A DNA stretch of 64,000 nt from Streptomyces sp. WAC08241 (GCA_007858575.1 CP042279.1:5086501-5150500); one strand, 5' to 3'. Counted from the first letter of the stretch, positions 10,439 through 19,592 are shown. Made by a program: numbers and translations. Notes: generated by a model not told the origin, from the sequence alone.

Positions 10439-10642
10439 TCAGACGGCGAGCTTGACCATGTCCGCCTGCGGACCCTTCTGGCCCTGCGAGATCTCGAACT
10501 CGACTCGCTGTCCCTCTTCGAGGCTGCGGTAGCCATCCATCTGGATCGCGCTGTAGTGGACGAAAACATCCGCACCACCGTCGACCGCGATGAAGCCGTA
10601 GCCCTTCTCCGCGTTGAACCACTTGACGGTGCCCTGAGCCAT
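10439..10642 (-). CDS. Cold-shock domain protein (CspA/SC7.0 type)
   Basis: A complete 67-residue cold-shock protein starting MAQGTVKWFNAEKGYGFI. It has the nucleic-acid-binding RNP1 (KGYGFI) and RNP2 (VFVHYSAI) motifs. It acts as a cytoplasmic RNA chaperone. No frame break is visible. The upstream region to about 10970 is unusually A+T-rich and gene-free for 300 bp, consistent with the long structured leader that many csp transcripts carry. The gene has its own terminators on both sides and is therefore probably monocistronic. Confidence 0.95.
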   Translation of the reverse strand: MAQGTVKWFNAEKGYGFIAVDGGADVFVHYSAIQMDGYRSLEEGQRVEFEISQGQKGPQADMVKLAV

Positions 10643-10969
10643 GCCTAACTCCCCTATTACTGGCCCTTGCGCGGGGCCGCACTTCACGAACCCCGGGTCA
10701 GACCCTGCGCCGGAACGCGTCGACCGCCGCTGAATGTATCTGTCCAACTGCCCTCTGCAACAGGCCATTCGGACGGGAATTCTGGGCAGCGCGGAAAGGA
10801 GAATTGGGAGGTTTCCTGAATCGCGGGGCAAGTCGGGCCCGGCAAAGCGCGCAGAAGGTGCACAACGCGCACACAGTTTGACTGCTTCTTGTCAGGTCGA
10901 GGCGCGTTTTCATATGCGCCCGGCATGAGCAGCGGAGGGGCTTCCCAACTCTACCGCGCTCAACCATGA
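10643..10969 (-). promoter_or_regulatory. Long csp upstream/leader region, no protein gene
   Basis: This stretch of more than 300 bp has no convincing gene; the short open frames in it lack family features. Base composition is lower in G+C than its neighbours. It probably holds the csp promoter and an extended 5' leader; no specific promoter hexamers are asserted. Confidence 0.5.
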
Positions 10970-11008
10970 GAATTGCCCCTTCCGCTTATGGACGCGGAAG
11001 GGCAATTC
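10970..11008 (-). terminator. Strong hairpin after the thrC-cysO transcript
   Basis: Arms GAATTGCCCCTTCCGC (10970-10985) and GCGGAAGGGCAATTC (10994-11008) pair over 15 bp with one bulged C and an 8-base loop. Read on the minus strand it follows the sulfur-carrier gene and separates that transcript from csp. Confidence 0.85.
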
Positions 11009-11047
11009 AAGAAAGAGGGACAACGGGTACCGCTCGGGTACCGCGGC

Positions 11048-11326
11048 TCAGCAGCCGCCGGCGACCGCCGGGATGATCGAGACGCCGGAGCCGGCCGGGG
11101 TGGCCGTCTCCAGGCCCTGCTCGAAGCGCACGTCGTCGTCGTTCACGTAGACGTTGACGAAGCGGCGCAGCTTGCCCTGGTCGTCCAGGACGCGGGCGGC
11201 GATGCCCGTGTGGTTCTTCTCCAGGTCCGCGATGACCTCGGCGAGGGTCGCGCCCTCGGCCTGGACCTCGGACCGCCCGCCGGTGTAGGTGCGGAGGATG
11301 GTGGGGATGCGGACGTTCACTGCCAT
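11048..11326 (-). CDS. CysO/MoaD-like sulfur-carrier protein ending in Gly-Gly-Cys
   Basis: A complete 92-residue ubiquitin-like sulfur carrier. The segments VRIPTILRTYTGG, LRRFVNVYVNDDDVRF and the ending SIIPAVAGGC resemble mycobacterial CysO. Such proteins carry sulfur as a thiocarboxylate on the terminal Gly-Gly for cysteine or other sulfur metabolism. Here one extra Cys follows the Gly-Gly, so the carboxy terminus should need trimming by a JAMM/Mec-type peptidase before activation. It lies 32 bp after thrC on the same strand, and the two are likely cotranscribed. Confidence 0.88.
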   Translation of the reverse strand: MAVNVRIPTILRTYTGGRSEVQAEGATLAEVIADLEKNHTGIAARVLDDQGKLRRFVNVYVNDDDVRFEQGLETATPAGSGVSIIPAVAGGC

Positions 11327-11358
11327 GGCTTCTTGACCTTTCGGGGGACCGGAGGAGT

Positions 11359-12644
11359 TCAGTGGGCCAGGCCGGCGTCGCGGAACGCGTCCAGGCTCGG
11401 GCGGATGGTGACGGTCTCCCGAGAGGTGTCGGCCACCGCGTCCAGGGTCTTGAGCCCGTCGCCGGTGTTGATGACGACGGTGGTGAGCTCCGGGTCGATC
11501 AGGCCGTTCTCCACGAGCTTGCGCGCGACGCCGACGGTCACGCCGCCCGCGGTCTCGGCGAAGATGCCTCGGTCCGCGCGAGCAGCTTGATCGCGTCGAC
11601 GACCTGCTCGTCGTTCACGTCTCTCCACGGCGCCGCCGGTGCGGCGGGCGATGTCGAGGACGTACGGGCCATCGGCCGGGTTGCCGATCGCGAGCGACTT
11701 GGCGATCGTGTTCGGCTTCTGGGCCGCACGACGTCGTGGCCCTCCTTGAAGGCCACCGACACCGGGGAGCAGCCCTCGGCCTGGGCGCCGAAGATCTTGT
11801 ACGGCTTGTCCTCGACGAGGCCCAGCTTGATGAGCTCCTGGATGCCCTTGTCGATCTTGGTGAGCTGGGAGCCGGACGCGATCGGGATGACGATCTGGTC
11901 GGGGACGACCCAGCCGAGCTGCTCGCAGATCTCGTACGCGAGCGTCTTGGAGCCCTCGCCGTAGTACGGGCGCAGGTTGACGTTCACGAAGCCCCAGCCC
12001 TCGCCGAGCGGGTCGCCGATGAGCTCCGAGCAGAAGCGGTTGACGTCGTCGTAGTTGCCCTCGATGGCGACGAGGTCACCGCCGTAGACGCCGGCCATGA
12101 CGACCTTGCCCTCCTCCAGGTCGTGCGGGATGAACACGCAGGAGCGGAAGCCGGCGCGGGCGGCGGCGGCGCCGACGGCGCCGGCCAGGTTGCCCGTGGA
12201 GGAGCAGGAGAGGGTGGTGAAGCCGAAGGCGCGGGCGGCCTCGATGGCCTGGGCGACGACCCGGTCCTTGAAGGAGTGGGTCGGGTTCCCGGAGTCGTCC
12301 TTGACGAAGAGCCTGCCAGGGGCGACGCCGATCTCGCGGGCCAGGTTGTCGGCCTTGACGAGCGGGGGTCCAGCCGGGGTTCAGGTTCGGCTTCTCGGCG
12401 ACGTCGGCCGGGACGGGCAGGAGGGGGCGTAGCGCCAGATGCTGGCGGGGCCGGCCTCGATGCGCTTCCGCAGCTCCTCGGGGTCGCCGGCCGGCAGGTC
12501 GTACGCGACTTCGAGCGGTCCGAAACAGAGCTCGCAGGCGAAGATCGGGCCGAGGGCGAAGACTTCACCGCATTCGCGACAGGAGAGCCCGGACGCGGAA
12601 CCGAGGTCGACGGTGGTGGCGGGTGCGACGGTCTGTGCAGCCAT
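11359..12644 (-). CDS. thrC: Threonine synthase with amino-terminal zinc ribbon
   Basis: About 428 residues. The PLP enzyme converts O-phosphohomoserine to threonine in the cytoplasm. Residues 20-40 hold a Cys4 ribbon (CRECGE ... CELC), and the PLP lysine lies in PTHSFKDR near residue 120. Other landmarks are SCSSTGNLAGAVGAAAARAG, SGSQLTKIDKG and the late GIFAETAGGVTVG. The start is ATG 12644, preceded by an AGGAGAAAGG ribosome site. Frame changes near 12425, 12365, 11730, 11630 and 11570 fragment it, but all expected blocks are present in order. It leads into the CysO-like gene. Confidence 0.92.
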
Positions 12645-12672
12645 GGAGGCGAGGCCCTTTCTCCTCATCTTT

Positions 12673-12699
12673 CTCAATGGCGAATTTTTCGCCATGAGA
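12673..12699 (-). promoter_or_regulatory. Inverted repeat in the thrC leader
   Basis: ATGGCGAA-TTT-TTCGCCAT (12677-12695) is a perfect 8-bp-arm palindrome, and TCTCA/TGAGA extends it with one bulge. It lies about 30-50 bp upstream of the thrC start, where an operator or an RNA hairpin could act. No regulator is identified. Confidence 0.5.
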
Positions 12700-12957
12700 C
12701 GGATTTGGCACCTTCCTAGCCGGGGGCCTCGCTGGATCACGAGACGAACCGACTGGAGGGTTGCCGGGGCTTCAACGGGCCGTTTCCCTCTGCCCCTCTG
12801 GATGAGCGGTATTCGATTGTGGGAGCGCCGGGACTTTCGTTCCCGTGCTCCGACGCGGTCGCCACCCCGACGTGCGCGGGGTCGCTGCGTTGTTCAAGAC
12901 TGTAACCGAAGGCCCGGGCGCTTGGACGGCCCGTCCGAACCGCGAGATGGAGATCAC

Positions 12958-13897
12958 GTGCTGGAAGAGGTGGAGCGCTGGCTGTCCCGGCGGTCCTGGT
13001 CCGTGGCGGACCGGCCGCTGGAGCGGATCCTCGCCGCCAAGCGCTCGACGACGGTCAGCGTGGTGCTGCCGGCGCTGAACGAGGAGGCGACCGTCGGGGA
13101 CATCGTGGGCGTGATCCGCCGCGAGCTGATGTCGGAGGCGGTGCCGCTCGTCGACGAGCTGGTGGTGCTCGACTCGGGCTCCACGGACCGCACGGCGGAG
13201 GTCGCGGCGGCGGCCGGGGCGCGGGTGGTCGCGCGGGACGACATACTCCCCGGATACCGGCCGTGCCCGGCAAGGGCGAGGTCCTGTGGCGGTCACTGAT
13301 GGTGACGGGCGGGGACGTGGTGTGCTTCGTGGACGCGGACCTGCGGGACTTCTCGGCGGACTTCGTGACGGGGATCGTGGGCCCGCTCCTGACCGACCCC
13401 GAGGTGCACCTCGTGAAGGCGATGTACGACCGCTCGCTGGGCGACGCGCCCGGTCAGGGCGGTCGGGTGACGGAGCTGATGGCCCGCCCGGTGCTCAACC
13501 TGCACTGGCCGCAACTGGCCGGCTTCGTGCAGCCGCTCGGCGGCGAGTACGCGGCCCGCCGCTCGCTCCTGGAGCGGCTGCCCTTCCCGGTCGGTTACGG
13601 AGTGGAGCTGGGGCTCCTCGTGGACGCGCTGCACACGGTGGGCCTGGACGGGCTCGCGCAGGTGGACGTGGGGGTCCGCAAGCACCGGCACCAGGACGGG
13701 CACGCGCTCGGCCGGATGGCGGCGACGATCTACCGGACGGCGCAGCTCCGGCTGTCGCGGGGGCACCTGGTGCGGCCGTGGCTGACCCAGTTCGAGCGGG
13801 GGAGGCGGGCTTCGAGCCGCGGACGTACCCGGTGGACACGGAGGAGCGGCCGCCGATGACGGAGATCGCGGAGTACGCGCGTCGCCGCGTGGCGTAA
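12958..13897 (+). CDS. gpgS: Glucosyl-3-phosphoglycerate synthase-like GT81 glycosyltransferase
   Basis: About 313 residues of a GT-A fold. Segments VSVVLPALNEEATVGDIV, VLDSGSTDRTAEVAAAAGA, PGKGEVLWRSL, the metal-binding VCFVDADLRDF and PLGGEYAARRSLLERLPF match the GpgS family. GpgS transfers glucose from an NDP-glucose to 3-phosphoglycerate, the first step to glucosylglycerate, a compatible solute. The GTG start at 12958 is the first in frame after the thrC divergent region. Frame breaks occur near 13255 and 13800. It is followed closely by a small membrane protein and by otsA, grouping compatible-solute enzymes. Confidence 0.8.
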
Positions 13898-13935
13898 CGC
13901 GCCCTTATGACCCGTTTTACATACATTCATCTGCC

Positions 13936-14289
13936 ATGGGTTCCATGGACTTCGGGCGAGGTGCGGGCAGGGTACTGACGACGGCGGGCGTGGCGGCGGC
14001 CGCACTCCTGGCGACGGCGACGGGCGCGACTCCCGCGCCGGGGTCCGTCTCCACGCCCCCGGCCTCCGTCTCCGCGCTCCCGGCATCCGTGTCCCCGGCC
14101 TCCGTGCCCGCGCTCCCGGCATCCGTCTCGGCCTCCCCGGCGCCGGGCGCGCACGGCGGCCGGTCCGTCAGCCCGGCGCGGGCGCGGGGCGGCGAGGAAC
14201 GGCTCTGGCTGTTCGGCGGCCTGGTGACGGCGCTGGCGGCGACGGGCCTGGTGGCGAGGGCGGCCCTGCGCGACCGCACCGACCTCTGA
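13936..14289 (+). CDS. Small secreted/membrane-anchored protein with PASVS repeats
   Basis: A complete frame of 117 residues. An amino-terminal hydrophobic segment (residues 13-32, ending near ALLATATGATPAPG) reads as a signal peptide. A Pro-Ala-Ser-Val repeat region follows (PPASVSALPASVSPASVPAL). A second hydrophobic helix near residues 92-110 precedes a basic tail (RAALRDRTDL), so the repeat region would be displayed outside a membrane anchor. I recognise no family. Spacing from gpgS is 38 bp and to otsA about 105 bp; a TACATACATT -10-like motif lies just upstream at about 13918. Confidence 0.6.
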   Translation: MGSMDFGRGAGRVLTTAGVAAAALLATATGATPAPGSVSTPPASVSALPASVSPASVPALPASVSASPAPGAHGGRSVSPARARGGEERLWLFGGLVTALAATGLVARAALRDRTDL

Positions 14290-14393
14290 GGTCCCGGGAA
14301 GCCCTCCCGGGCTCCCACTGACCCTCCGTGGCCGAGATCCCCCGTCTTGTATACGTACGTTTGAGCGTTTACGGGACGGGCTAGGTTCGCCAC

Positions 14394-15751
14394 ATGGCTA
14401 CTGTGCTCGTCGCATCCAACCGCGGTCCCGTCTCGTACGTGCTCGGCGAGGACGGCTCGCTCGACACCCGCAGGGGCGGCGGCGGTCTGGTCTCCGGCCT
14501 GAGCGCCGTCTCCTCGCAGGACAGCGTGTGGGTGTGCGCGGCGCTCGGCGAAGGCGACCGGGAGGCGGTCCGGCGCGGGGTCGGGGAGCCCGGCGTGCGG
14601 ATGCTGGACATCGATCCGGACGTGTACGCGGACGCGTACAACGGCATCGCGAACTCGGTCCTGTGGTTCCTCCACCACCACCTGTACGACGTCCCGCGCG
14701 AGCCCGTGTACGACGCGGAGTTCCGGCGCCGGTGGGAGTCCTACCGCGCCTACAACCGCGCCTTCGCGGAGGCGCTGGCCGGGGCGGCGGACGAGGGGCG
14801 GCGGTCCTGGTGCAGGACTACCACCTGGCCCTGGTCCCCGGGCAGCTCCGCGAGCTGCGCCCGGACCTGCGGATCGCGCACTTCACCCACACCCCGTGGG
14901 CGTCCCCGGAGTACCTGCGGATGCTGCCGGACGACATCCGCGAGGAGCTGCTGTGGGGCATGCTCGGCGCGGACGAGCTGGGCTTCCACACGACGGCCTG
15001 GGCCGAGGCCTTCGCGGCGGGCGCGGACGTGGCGGGCACCGGGACGCGTCTCGCGGTGCACCCGCTCGGCGTCGACGCGGAGGAGCTGCGGGCCCTGGCG
15101 TACCGGCCGGCGGTGGACGAGCGGCTCGCGGAGCTGCGGGCGGAGGTCGGCGACCGGAAGACCATCGTCCGCGTGGACCGCACCGAGCTGTCGAAGAACA
15201 TCCTGCGCGGCCTGCTGGCCTACCGCGAGCTGCTGACCGCCCACCCGGAGTGGCGCGGCCGGGTGGTGCACCTGGCGTCGGCCTACCCCTCGCGCCAGGA
15301 CCTGAGGTCTACCGCTCGTACACGAGCGCGGTGGCGGCCCTGGCGGAGGAGATCAACGCCGAGTTCGGCACGGAGGACTGGACGCCGGTCCTGGTCTCGG
15401 TGAAGGACGACTTCACCCGCTCCCTGGCGGCCTACCGCCTCGCGGACGTGGCCCTGGTGAACCCGGTCCGCGACGGCATGAACCTCGTGGCCAAGGAGAT
15501 ACCGGTGGTCTCGGAGGAGGGCTGCGCCCTCGTCCTGTCCCGGGAGGCGGGCGCGTACGAGGAACTGGGCGAGGACGCCCTCACGGTGAACCCTTCGACG
15601 TCTCGGCGACCGCCGAGGCCCTCCACACGGCCCTCACGATGCCCCCTCCGAACGCGCCGACCGCACCAAGCGCCTGGCGACGGCGTCCACGGCCCTGCTG
15701 CCGCAGCGCTGGTTCCTGAACCAACTGGAGGCGCTGAGGGGTCCCGCGTAG
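14394..15751 (+). CDS. otsA: Trehalose-6-phosphate synthase (GT20)
   Basis: About 453 residues. OtsA makes trehalose-6-phosphate from NDP-glucose and glucose-6-phosphate in the cytoplasm. Family blocks appear in order: VLVASNRGPVSY, GGLVSGLSAV, VQDYHLALVPGQLR, FTHTPWASPEYLRMLP, VDRTELSKNILRGL, VLVSVKDDFTRSLAAYR and NPVRDGMNLVAKE. The otsB partner lies at 16.8-17.7 kb on the opposite strand. Frame breaks are near 14800, 15303, 15598 and 15650. The start is ATG 14394. No cis-regulatory motif was recognised upstream. Confidence 0.92.
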
Positions 15752-15819
15752 GGCGCCACCGCACCGGCGACCGGACAAAGAAATCGCGGGCCCGGGCCGG
15801 CGCCCCGGAGAATGCGCGC

Positions 15820-16352
15820 ATGACCGACCTCGACTTCTACGCCCACGTCGCCACCCGCGGCGACGTCCTGGGCGCCGGCATCTCCGACCCGCCCGAGGCA
15901 TGGGAGGCGGCGCTGGGATCCGACTGCCTGGACGACGTCTCGCACGGACTCATGCGGCGGGACTACGGACTGGTGGAGCTCTCGTTCGAGGAGGCCGACG
16001 GCGCCTGGTCCTGCTTCGGCATCAGCGTGCGGATACACCGCCTGAGCACGGGCGACGCCTCCATGGTGCCGCCACCCCTCCGGAACGCGTACGGATCCTT
16101 CGCCCCCGCGTGAGGTCCGACGAGCTGAGCGCGGTCCTCACCCGTCTGGGCCACTCGATCGAGCCCGACGACAACGCGACGACGACGGACGTCCGCCGGT
16201 ACCGGGTGGCGGAGACGGGTACGAGGATCTTCGTCGTCGCCGACCCGGACCCCTACGGGTACGGCGGGCCCGATCCGGACGCGCCCGGCCCCCGGGCCGG
16301 CGACGTCCGGTCCCTGTCCCTGTCCCCGTCCTGGTGGCGGTCGGAGAACTGA
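15820..16352 (+). CDS. Conserved hypothetical protein
   Basis: About 177 residues in two frames joined near 16105. The first part begins MTDLDFYAHVATRGDVLGAG and contains LVELSFEEADGAWSCFGISV, an alternating beta-rich pattern. The second part ends DVRSLSLSPSWWRSEN. The size, acidic character and composition resemble small Streptomyces proteins often annotated as immunity-like, but no specific family is recognised. It follows otsA by 69 bp on the same strand. Confidence 0.6.
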
Positions 16353-16702
16353 ACCGGGCCGCCGATCGCTGCTCCCGCTCCGGTTCGACCAGGGCGCGTA
16401 CGGTCGAAGGACCGGTGAAGTCGCGGGCGGGGGCGTCCATGACCAGCTCGTCGCACATCCGCCCGGACCAGCCCGCGCACCAGCCCCCAGCGGCATCGCC
16501 CGTTCGGAGTCGCCGAGGACACGTGGACCGGGAGGGAGGAATCGTCCTCCGGGCGGCCGACGCCGTTGTGCGCCCGTGGCGCGCGCCACGAAGCGGCCCG
16601 GCCTTGCGGGGCCGCGATGAAGGCGAGTTCACCGGGGTCGAAGTCCCAGGGCTCCTCGCCGTCCTCCTCCGGGTCCTCGACCTCGAACCACGGTGCGCTC
16701 AC
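16253..16702 (-). CDS. Possible hypothetical protein, frame-broken
   Basis: An open frame begins at a GTG with MSAPWFEVEDPEEDGEEPWD, an acidic coding-like segment followed by FDPGELAFIAAPQGRAA. After about residue 40 the best-looking continuation moves between frames (DELVMDAPARDFTGPSTVR in another frame). The carboxy end is not defined, and its last 100 bp would overlap the convergent gene. I keep it as a tentative gene only. Confidence 0.3.
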   Translation of the reverse strand: MSAPWFEVEDPEEDGEEPWDFDPGELAFIAAPQGRAASWRAPRAHNGVGRPEDDSSLPVHVSSATPNGRCRWGLVRGLVRADVRRAGHGRPRPRLHRSFDRTRPGRTGAGAAIGGPVQFSDRHQDGDRDRDRTSPARGPGASGSGPPYP

Positions 16703-16735
16703 GGAACGGCCTCGGGACGTGAAACGGAACGGAAC

Positions 16736-16808
16736 GGGGCCGGCCGGATTCGAACCGGCGTCCTCCTACATGCGGTGAAGGCGCGACGACCGCTGCGCTA
16801 CGAGCCCC
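16736..16808 (-). tRNA. Degenerate tRNA-like locus, identity uncertain
   Basis: On the minus strand a tRNA-like outline is clear. It has a D arm TAGCGC ... GCGC, a canonical T arm (GCCGG-TTCGAAT-CCGGC) and a GGGGC/GCCCC acceptor. The acceptor 5' strand has one extra T relative to its partner. The anticodon arm (CCTTC, 7-base loop, GTAGG) has a T-T mismatch, and the loop lacks U33. The loop as drawn reads CGC, but this cannot be trusted. No CCA is encoded. An additional GGAACGGGGC / GCCCCGTTCC inverted repeat brackets it. It is either a pseudo-tRNA or one damaged by sequence errors. Confidence 0.5.
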
Positions 16809-16823
16809 GTTCCGCCCGTGATC

Positions 16824-17720
16824 CTACGGTGGGACGGGGCCCGTCGCCTTCGGATATCCGCGGGTGGCGGGACGGAAGCGGCGCTCAGTCCCCCGTACCG
16901 CCCCCGCCAGCGCCGTCAGGAAGTCCACCACGCCCGTCGGGCCCGGGACCGCGAGGTCGCCGCGGTCGGAGAGTTCCGGGACCTCGACGGAGCCGCTGCA
17001 GACCAGGAGGCCGGGGTGCCGTCGGAGCGGAGCTTCTCGACGGCGGCGAAGGCGGGCAGGTCGCCCAGGTCGTCGCCCGCGTAGAGCACGGCGCCGGCGC
17101 CCGTCTCCCGTACGTACGCGGTGAGCGCCACGCCCTTGTCCATGCCCGGGGGCCGCAGCTCCAGGACCATCCGGCCGGGCTCCAGGACCAGCCTGTGCCC
17201 GGCGGCCAGGTCGGCGAGGGCCCTTGAGCGCCTCGAAGGCGCCTTCCGGGTCGGTGGCCCTGCGGGTGTGCACCGCGACCGCGCGGCCCTTCTCCTCGAT
17301 CCAGACGCTCGGCCAGGCCCCGTTCCGGTGCAGGAAGCCGGGCAGCTCGGCGCGGACGGCGGCCACGCCCGGGGCACCGGGGCGGCCCGCACGGTGCCGG
17401 TGGCGGCGTCCCAGCGCTCGGCGCCGTAGTGGCCGAGGACGACCAGGTGCTCCAGGCCGGGGACGCCGGCGAAGCCGCCGTGGCGGACGGCGACCCCGGC
17501 GGGCCGGCCGGTCACGACGGCGACGGAGGCGACCCGGGGGCGAGGGCCGCGAGGGCGGCCACCGCGCCGGGGTGGGCGCGGGCCGATTCGGGGTCGGGCA
17601 CGATGTCGGCGAGCGTGCCGTCGAAGTCGAGGGCGACGACGGTCTCTCCGGCCGCGCGAGGATCGCGGCCAGACCGTCACGGCCGGCGGACGTGGTCGGG
17701 GACGGAAGGCTGTTGACCAT
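16824..17720 (-). CDS. otsB: Trehalose-6-phosphate phosphatase (HAD family)
   Basis: About 298 residues. OtsB removes the phosphate from trehalose-6-phosphate. The catalytic HAD motif I is VALDFDGTLADIV near residue 30; VAVVTGRPAGVA is motif II-like; LELRPPGMDKGVAL and VLYAGDDLGDLPAFA give the conserved Lys and the acidic metal site. The start is ATG 17720 (MVNSLPSP). Five or so frame breaks (near 17655, 17535, 17370, 17220, 17020) divide it. It is convergent with otsA and lies just downstream of, and probably cotranscribed with, the DUF3263 gene. Confidence 0.87.
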   Translation of the reverse strand: MVNSLPSPTTSAGRDGLAAILARPERPSSPSTSTARSPTSCPTPNRPAPTPARWPPSRPSPPGRLRRRRDRPARRGRRPPRRLRRRPRPGAPGRPRPLRRRALGRRHRHRAGRPGAPGVAAVRAELPGFLHRNGAWPSVWIEEKGRAVAVHTRRATDPEGAFEALKGPRRPGRRAQAGPGARPDGPGAAAPGHGQGRGAHRVRTGDGRRRRALRGRRPGRPARLRRRREAPLRRHPGLLVCSGSVEVPELSDRGDLAVPGPTGVVDFLTALAGAVRGTERRFRPATRGYPKATGPVPP

Positions 17721-17750
17721 GCTTCCGACCCTACCCACGCGGGGCCTCCC

Positions 17751-18019
17751 CTACCGTCTGCGCTGGCGCTCTCGCGGACCCGGCGCAGCCGGTTGACGGT
17801 GACCGGGTCGTGGGCCAGGGCCCGCGGGTCGTCGAGGAGCGCGTTCAGGAGCTGGTAGTAGCGGGTCGGCGAGAGGCCGAGCCGCTCGCGGACGGCCCGC
17901 TCCTTGGCCCCGGGGCCGGGCCAGGACCGGCGCTCGACGGCGAGGAGGGCCTGCTCCTGCTCGGTGAGGGCGGTGGGCCCCCGCCCTCCTCGTGCGTCGC
18001 TTCCCGGTCCTCGCCTCAT
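17751..18019 (-). CDS. DUF3263 protein
   Basis: About 90 residues. The core LTEQEQALLAVERRSWPGPG followed by ERLGLSPTRYYQLLNALLDD is the helix-turn-helix-like signature of DUF3263, an actinobacterial family of presumed small DNA-binding proteins. The open frame runs on without a stop into otsB; a one-base slip near 17790 would place the stop at 17751, 31 bp before otsB. The biological role is unknown. Confidence 0.7.
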
Positions 18020-18031
18020 AGGACCAACCTA

Positions 18032-19340
18032 TTACTCGGCCGCCTCCGCCGCCGTCGCCACTCGGCCGATCGAGGCCAGGACCTCGGCGGGGCGGCCGTT
18101 CGGGGTGACGGCCTTGCCGATGTTCTGCTTGATGTTCTCGCTGACCTGGGCCCACGAGGTCTTGCCGACCGGCGGGAGCTGCGCGTCGGGGAGGACCTTG
18201 AGGAAGACCCGCAGGTTGGCGTGCTCGGGGTCGGTCTCCATGCGGGTGGAGGCGCTGACGGTGACCGGCAGCAGGTCGTTGTCCCCGGCGAACTTCAGGA
18301 CGTTCTCGTCGGAGAAGGCGAAGTTGAGGAAGTCGCCGATCTCCTTGCGGTGGCCGTTCTGCTTGAAGCCCATGATCCAGTCGGCGACGCCCATGGCGGC
18401 CCTGGACGGGCCGTCGATGCCGGGGAGGGGACCTGTCCGACCTCGACGCCCTTCTTCGCGGCCTCCTTGAGGAGCGAGGGGTGGCTGTTGAGCATGCCGA
18501 CCTCGCCGTTGGCGAAGGCGGCGAAGGCGGCCTTGCGGTTGAGCTTGCCGGGGGCGACGGGGCCGGTGAGGTCCTTGCCGACGAGGTCCTTGCGCAGCCA
18601 GTCGAAGGTGCGCACGTTGGCCTCGGAGTCGACCGCGTAGTGGTCGGTGGCGTCGGTCCAGCCGCCCTCGCCCGCGAGCAGCCACATCATGGCCTCGGCC
18701 TGGGCCTCCTCGGGGCCGAGCGGCAGCGCGAAGGGGGTGCGGACGCCCTGCTTCTTGAGGCTTCCCGGCGGCCTCGGCCAGCTCGCCCCAGGTGGTGGAG
18801 CGGCTCGGCGCCGGCCTTCTCGAAGAGGTCCTTGTTGTAGAACAGGGAGCGCGTGGAGGCGACGAAGGGCAGGCCGTACTGGGTTCGCTTGTGCTCGCCG
18901 GCGGTGGCGAGCGGGGCGAGGAAGTTGGCCTGCACGGGTATGGAGAGCAGCTCGTCGGCGGCGTAGAGCTGATCGGCGGCGGCGTAGTCGGCGTAGGCGC
19001 CGATCTGCGCGATGTCGGGGGCGTCGCCCGCCTTGACCATCTCGGCGACCTTGCGGTCGACGTCGTCCCAGGACTCGACCTGGACCTGGACCTTGATCCC
19101 GGGGTGCTTCGCCTCGAAGGCGGCGGCGAGATCGGTCCAGTACTTCTTGGAGGAGTCACCGCCGGTCAGGTCGTACTCGGCGGCGACCAGCTTCAGGGTC
19201 ACGTCGCCGGAGTCGCCGCCCAGCGAGCCGCAGCCGGAGACCGTGGCGGTCAGTCCGAGGGCCGCGGCGGCCGCGGTCAGTCCAAGAAATCGTCGCCGCT
19301 CCACGGCTTCATCCACCCTTTGCTCTTCGCTGAGCTGCAC
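18032..19340 (-). CDS. Sugar ABC transporter substrate-binding lipoprotein
   Basis: About 436 residues of an extracellular type 1 solute-binding protein. The amino terminus has ERRRFLGLTA, a twin-arginine-like start, and the lipobox TVSGCG, so it is exported and lipid-anchored, possibly by Tat. Family segments include FEAKHPGIKVQVQVESWDD, GDAPDIAQIGAYADYA, GLPFVASTRSLFYNKDLFEK and MWLLAGEGGW. No permease gene is adjacent; MsiK at 53 kb may supply the ATPase. It is divergent from nagK with DasR-like sites between them, so amino-sugar uptake is plausible. Frame breaks lie near 18430 and 18770-18800. Confidence 0.83.
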
Positions 19341-19394
19341 TGAGCTGCACGTTTGCTCTCGTCAGGGCCGCAAGTCTGCCTCGCGTCCCGGTAT

Positions 19395-19410
19395 GAGGTC
19401 TACACCACTC
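19395..19410 (-). promoter_or_regulatory. DasR-responsive element (dre)-like site 1
   Basis: GAGGTCTACACCACTC resembles the dre consensus (ACTGGTCTAGACCACT) with the conserved GGTCT and ACCAC parts. It is about 55 bp upstream of the solute-binding gene start. DasR is the GntR-family regulator of GlcNAc use in Streptomyces; binding here is inferred. Confidence 0.65.
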
Positions 19411-19550
19411 GGGTATCACTTCCGCAACACCCTTTCCGAAATGCCGCGGATCGGACGCGATGCGGACGCGGTGCGGACGCGCGGCGCACCCGGGGCCCGC
19501 GGGCGACGCGCCGGTAATCGAATTTGTATCCGTACGCAACAATCCTCAGC

Positions 19551-19566
19551 AGTGGACTAGACCTTT
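19551..19566 (+). promoter_or_regulatory. DasR-responsive element (dre)-like site 2
   Basis: AGTGGACTAGACCTTT matches the dre core and lies 27 bp upstream of the nagK GTG start, in a repressor-like position. The same GTGGACTAGACCT core occurs upstream of msiK at 52912. Confidence 0.8.
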
Positions 19567-19592
19567 GCCCCGTGGCGGCCAGACTATGCCCC

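Noticed and set aside
10684..10967. Short minus-strand frames upstream of csp
   Set aside because: They have no family similarity, and they lie in what looks like the csp leader; overlapping frames disagree.
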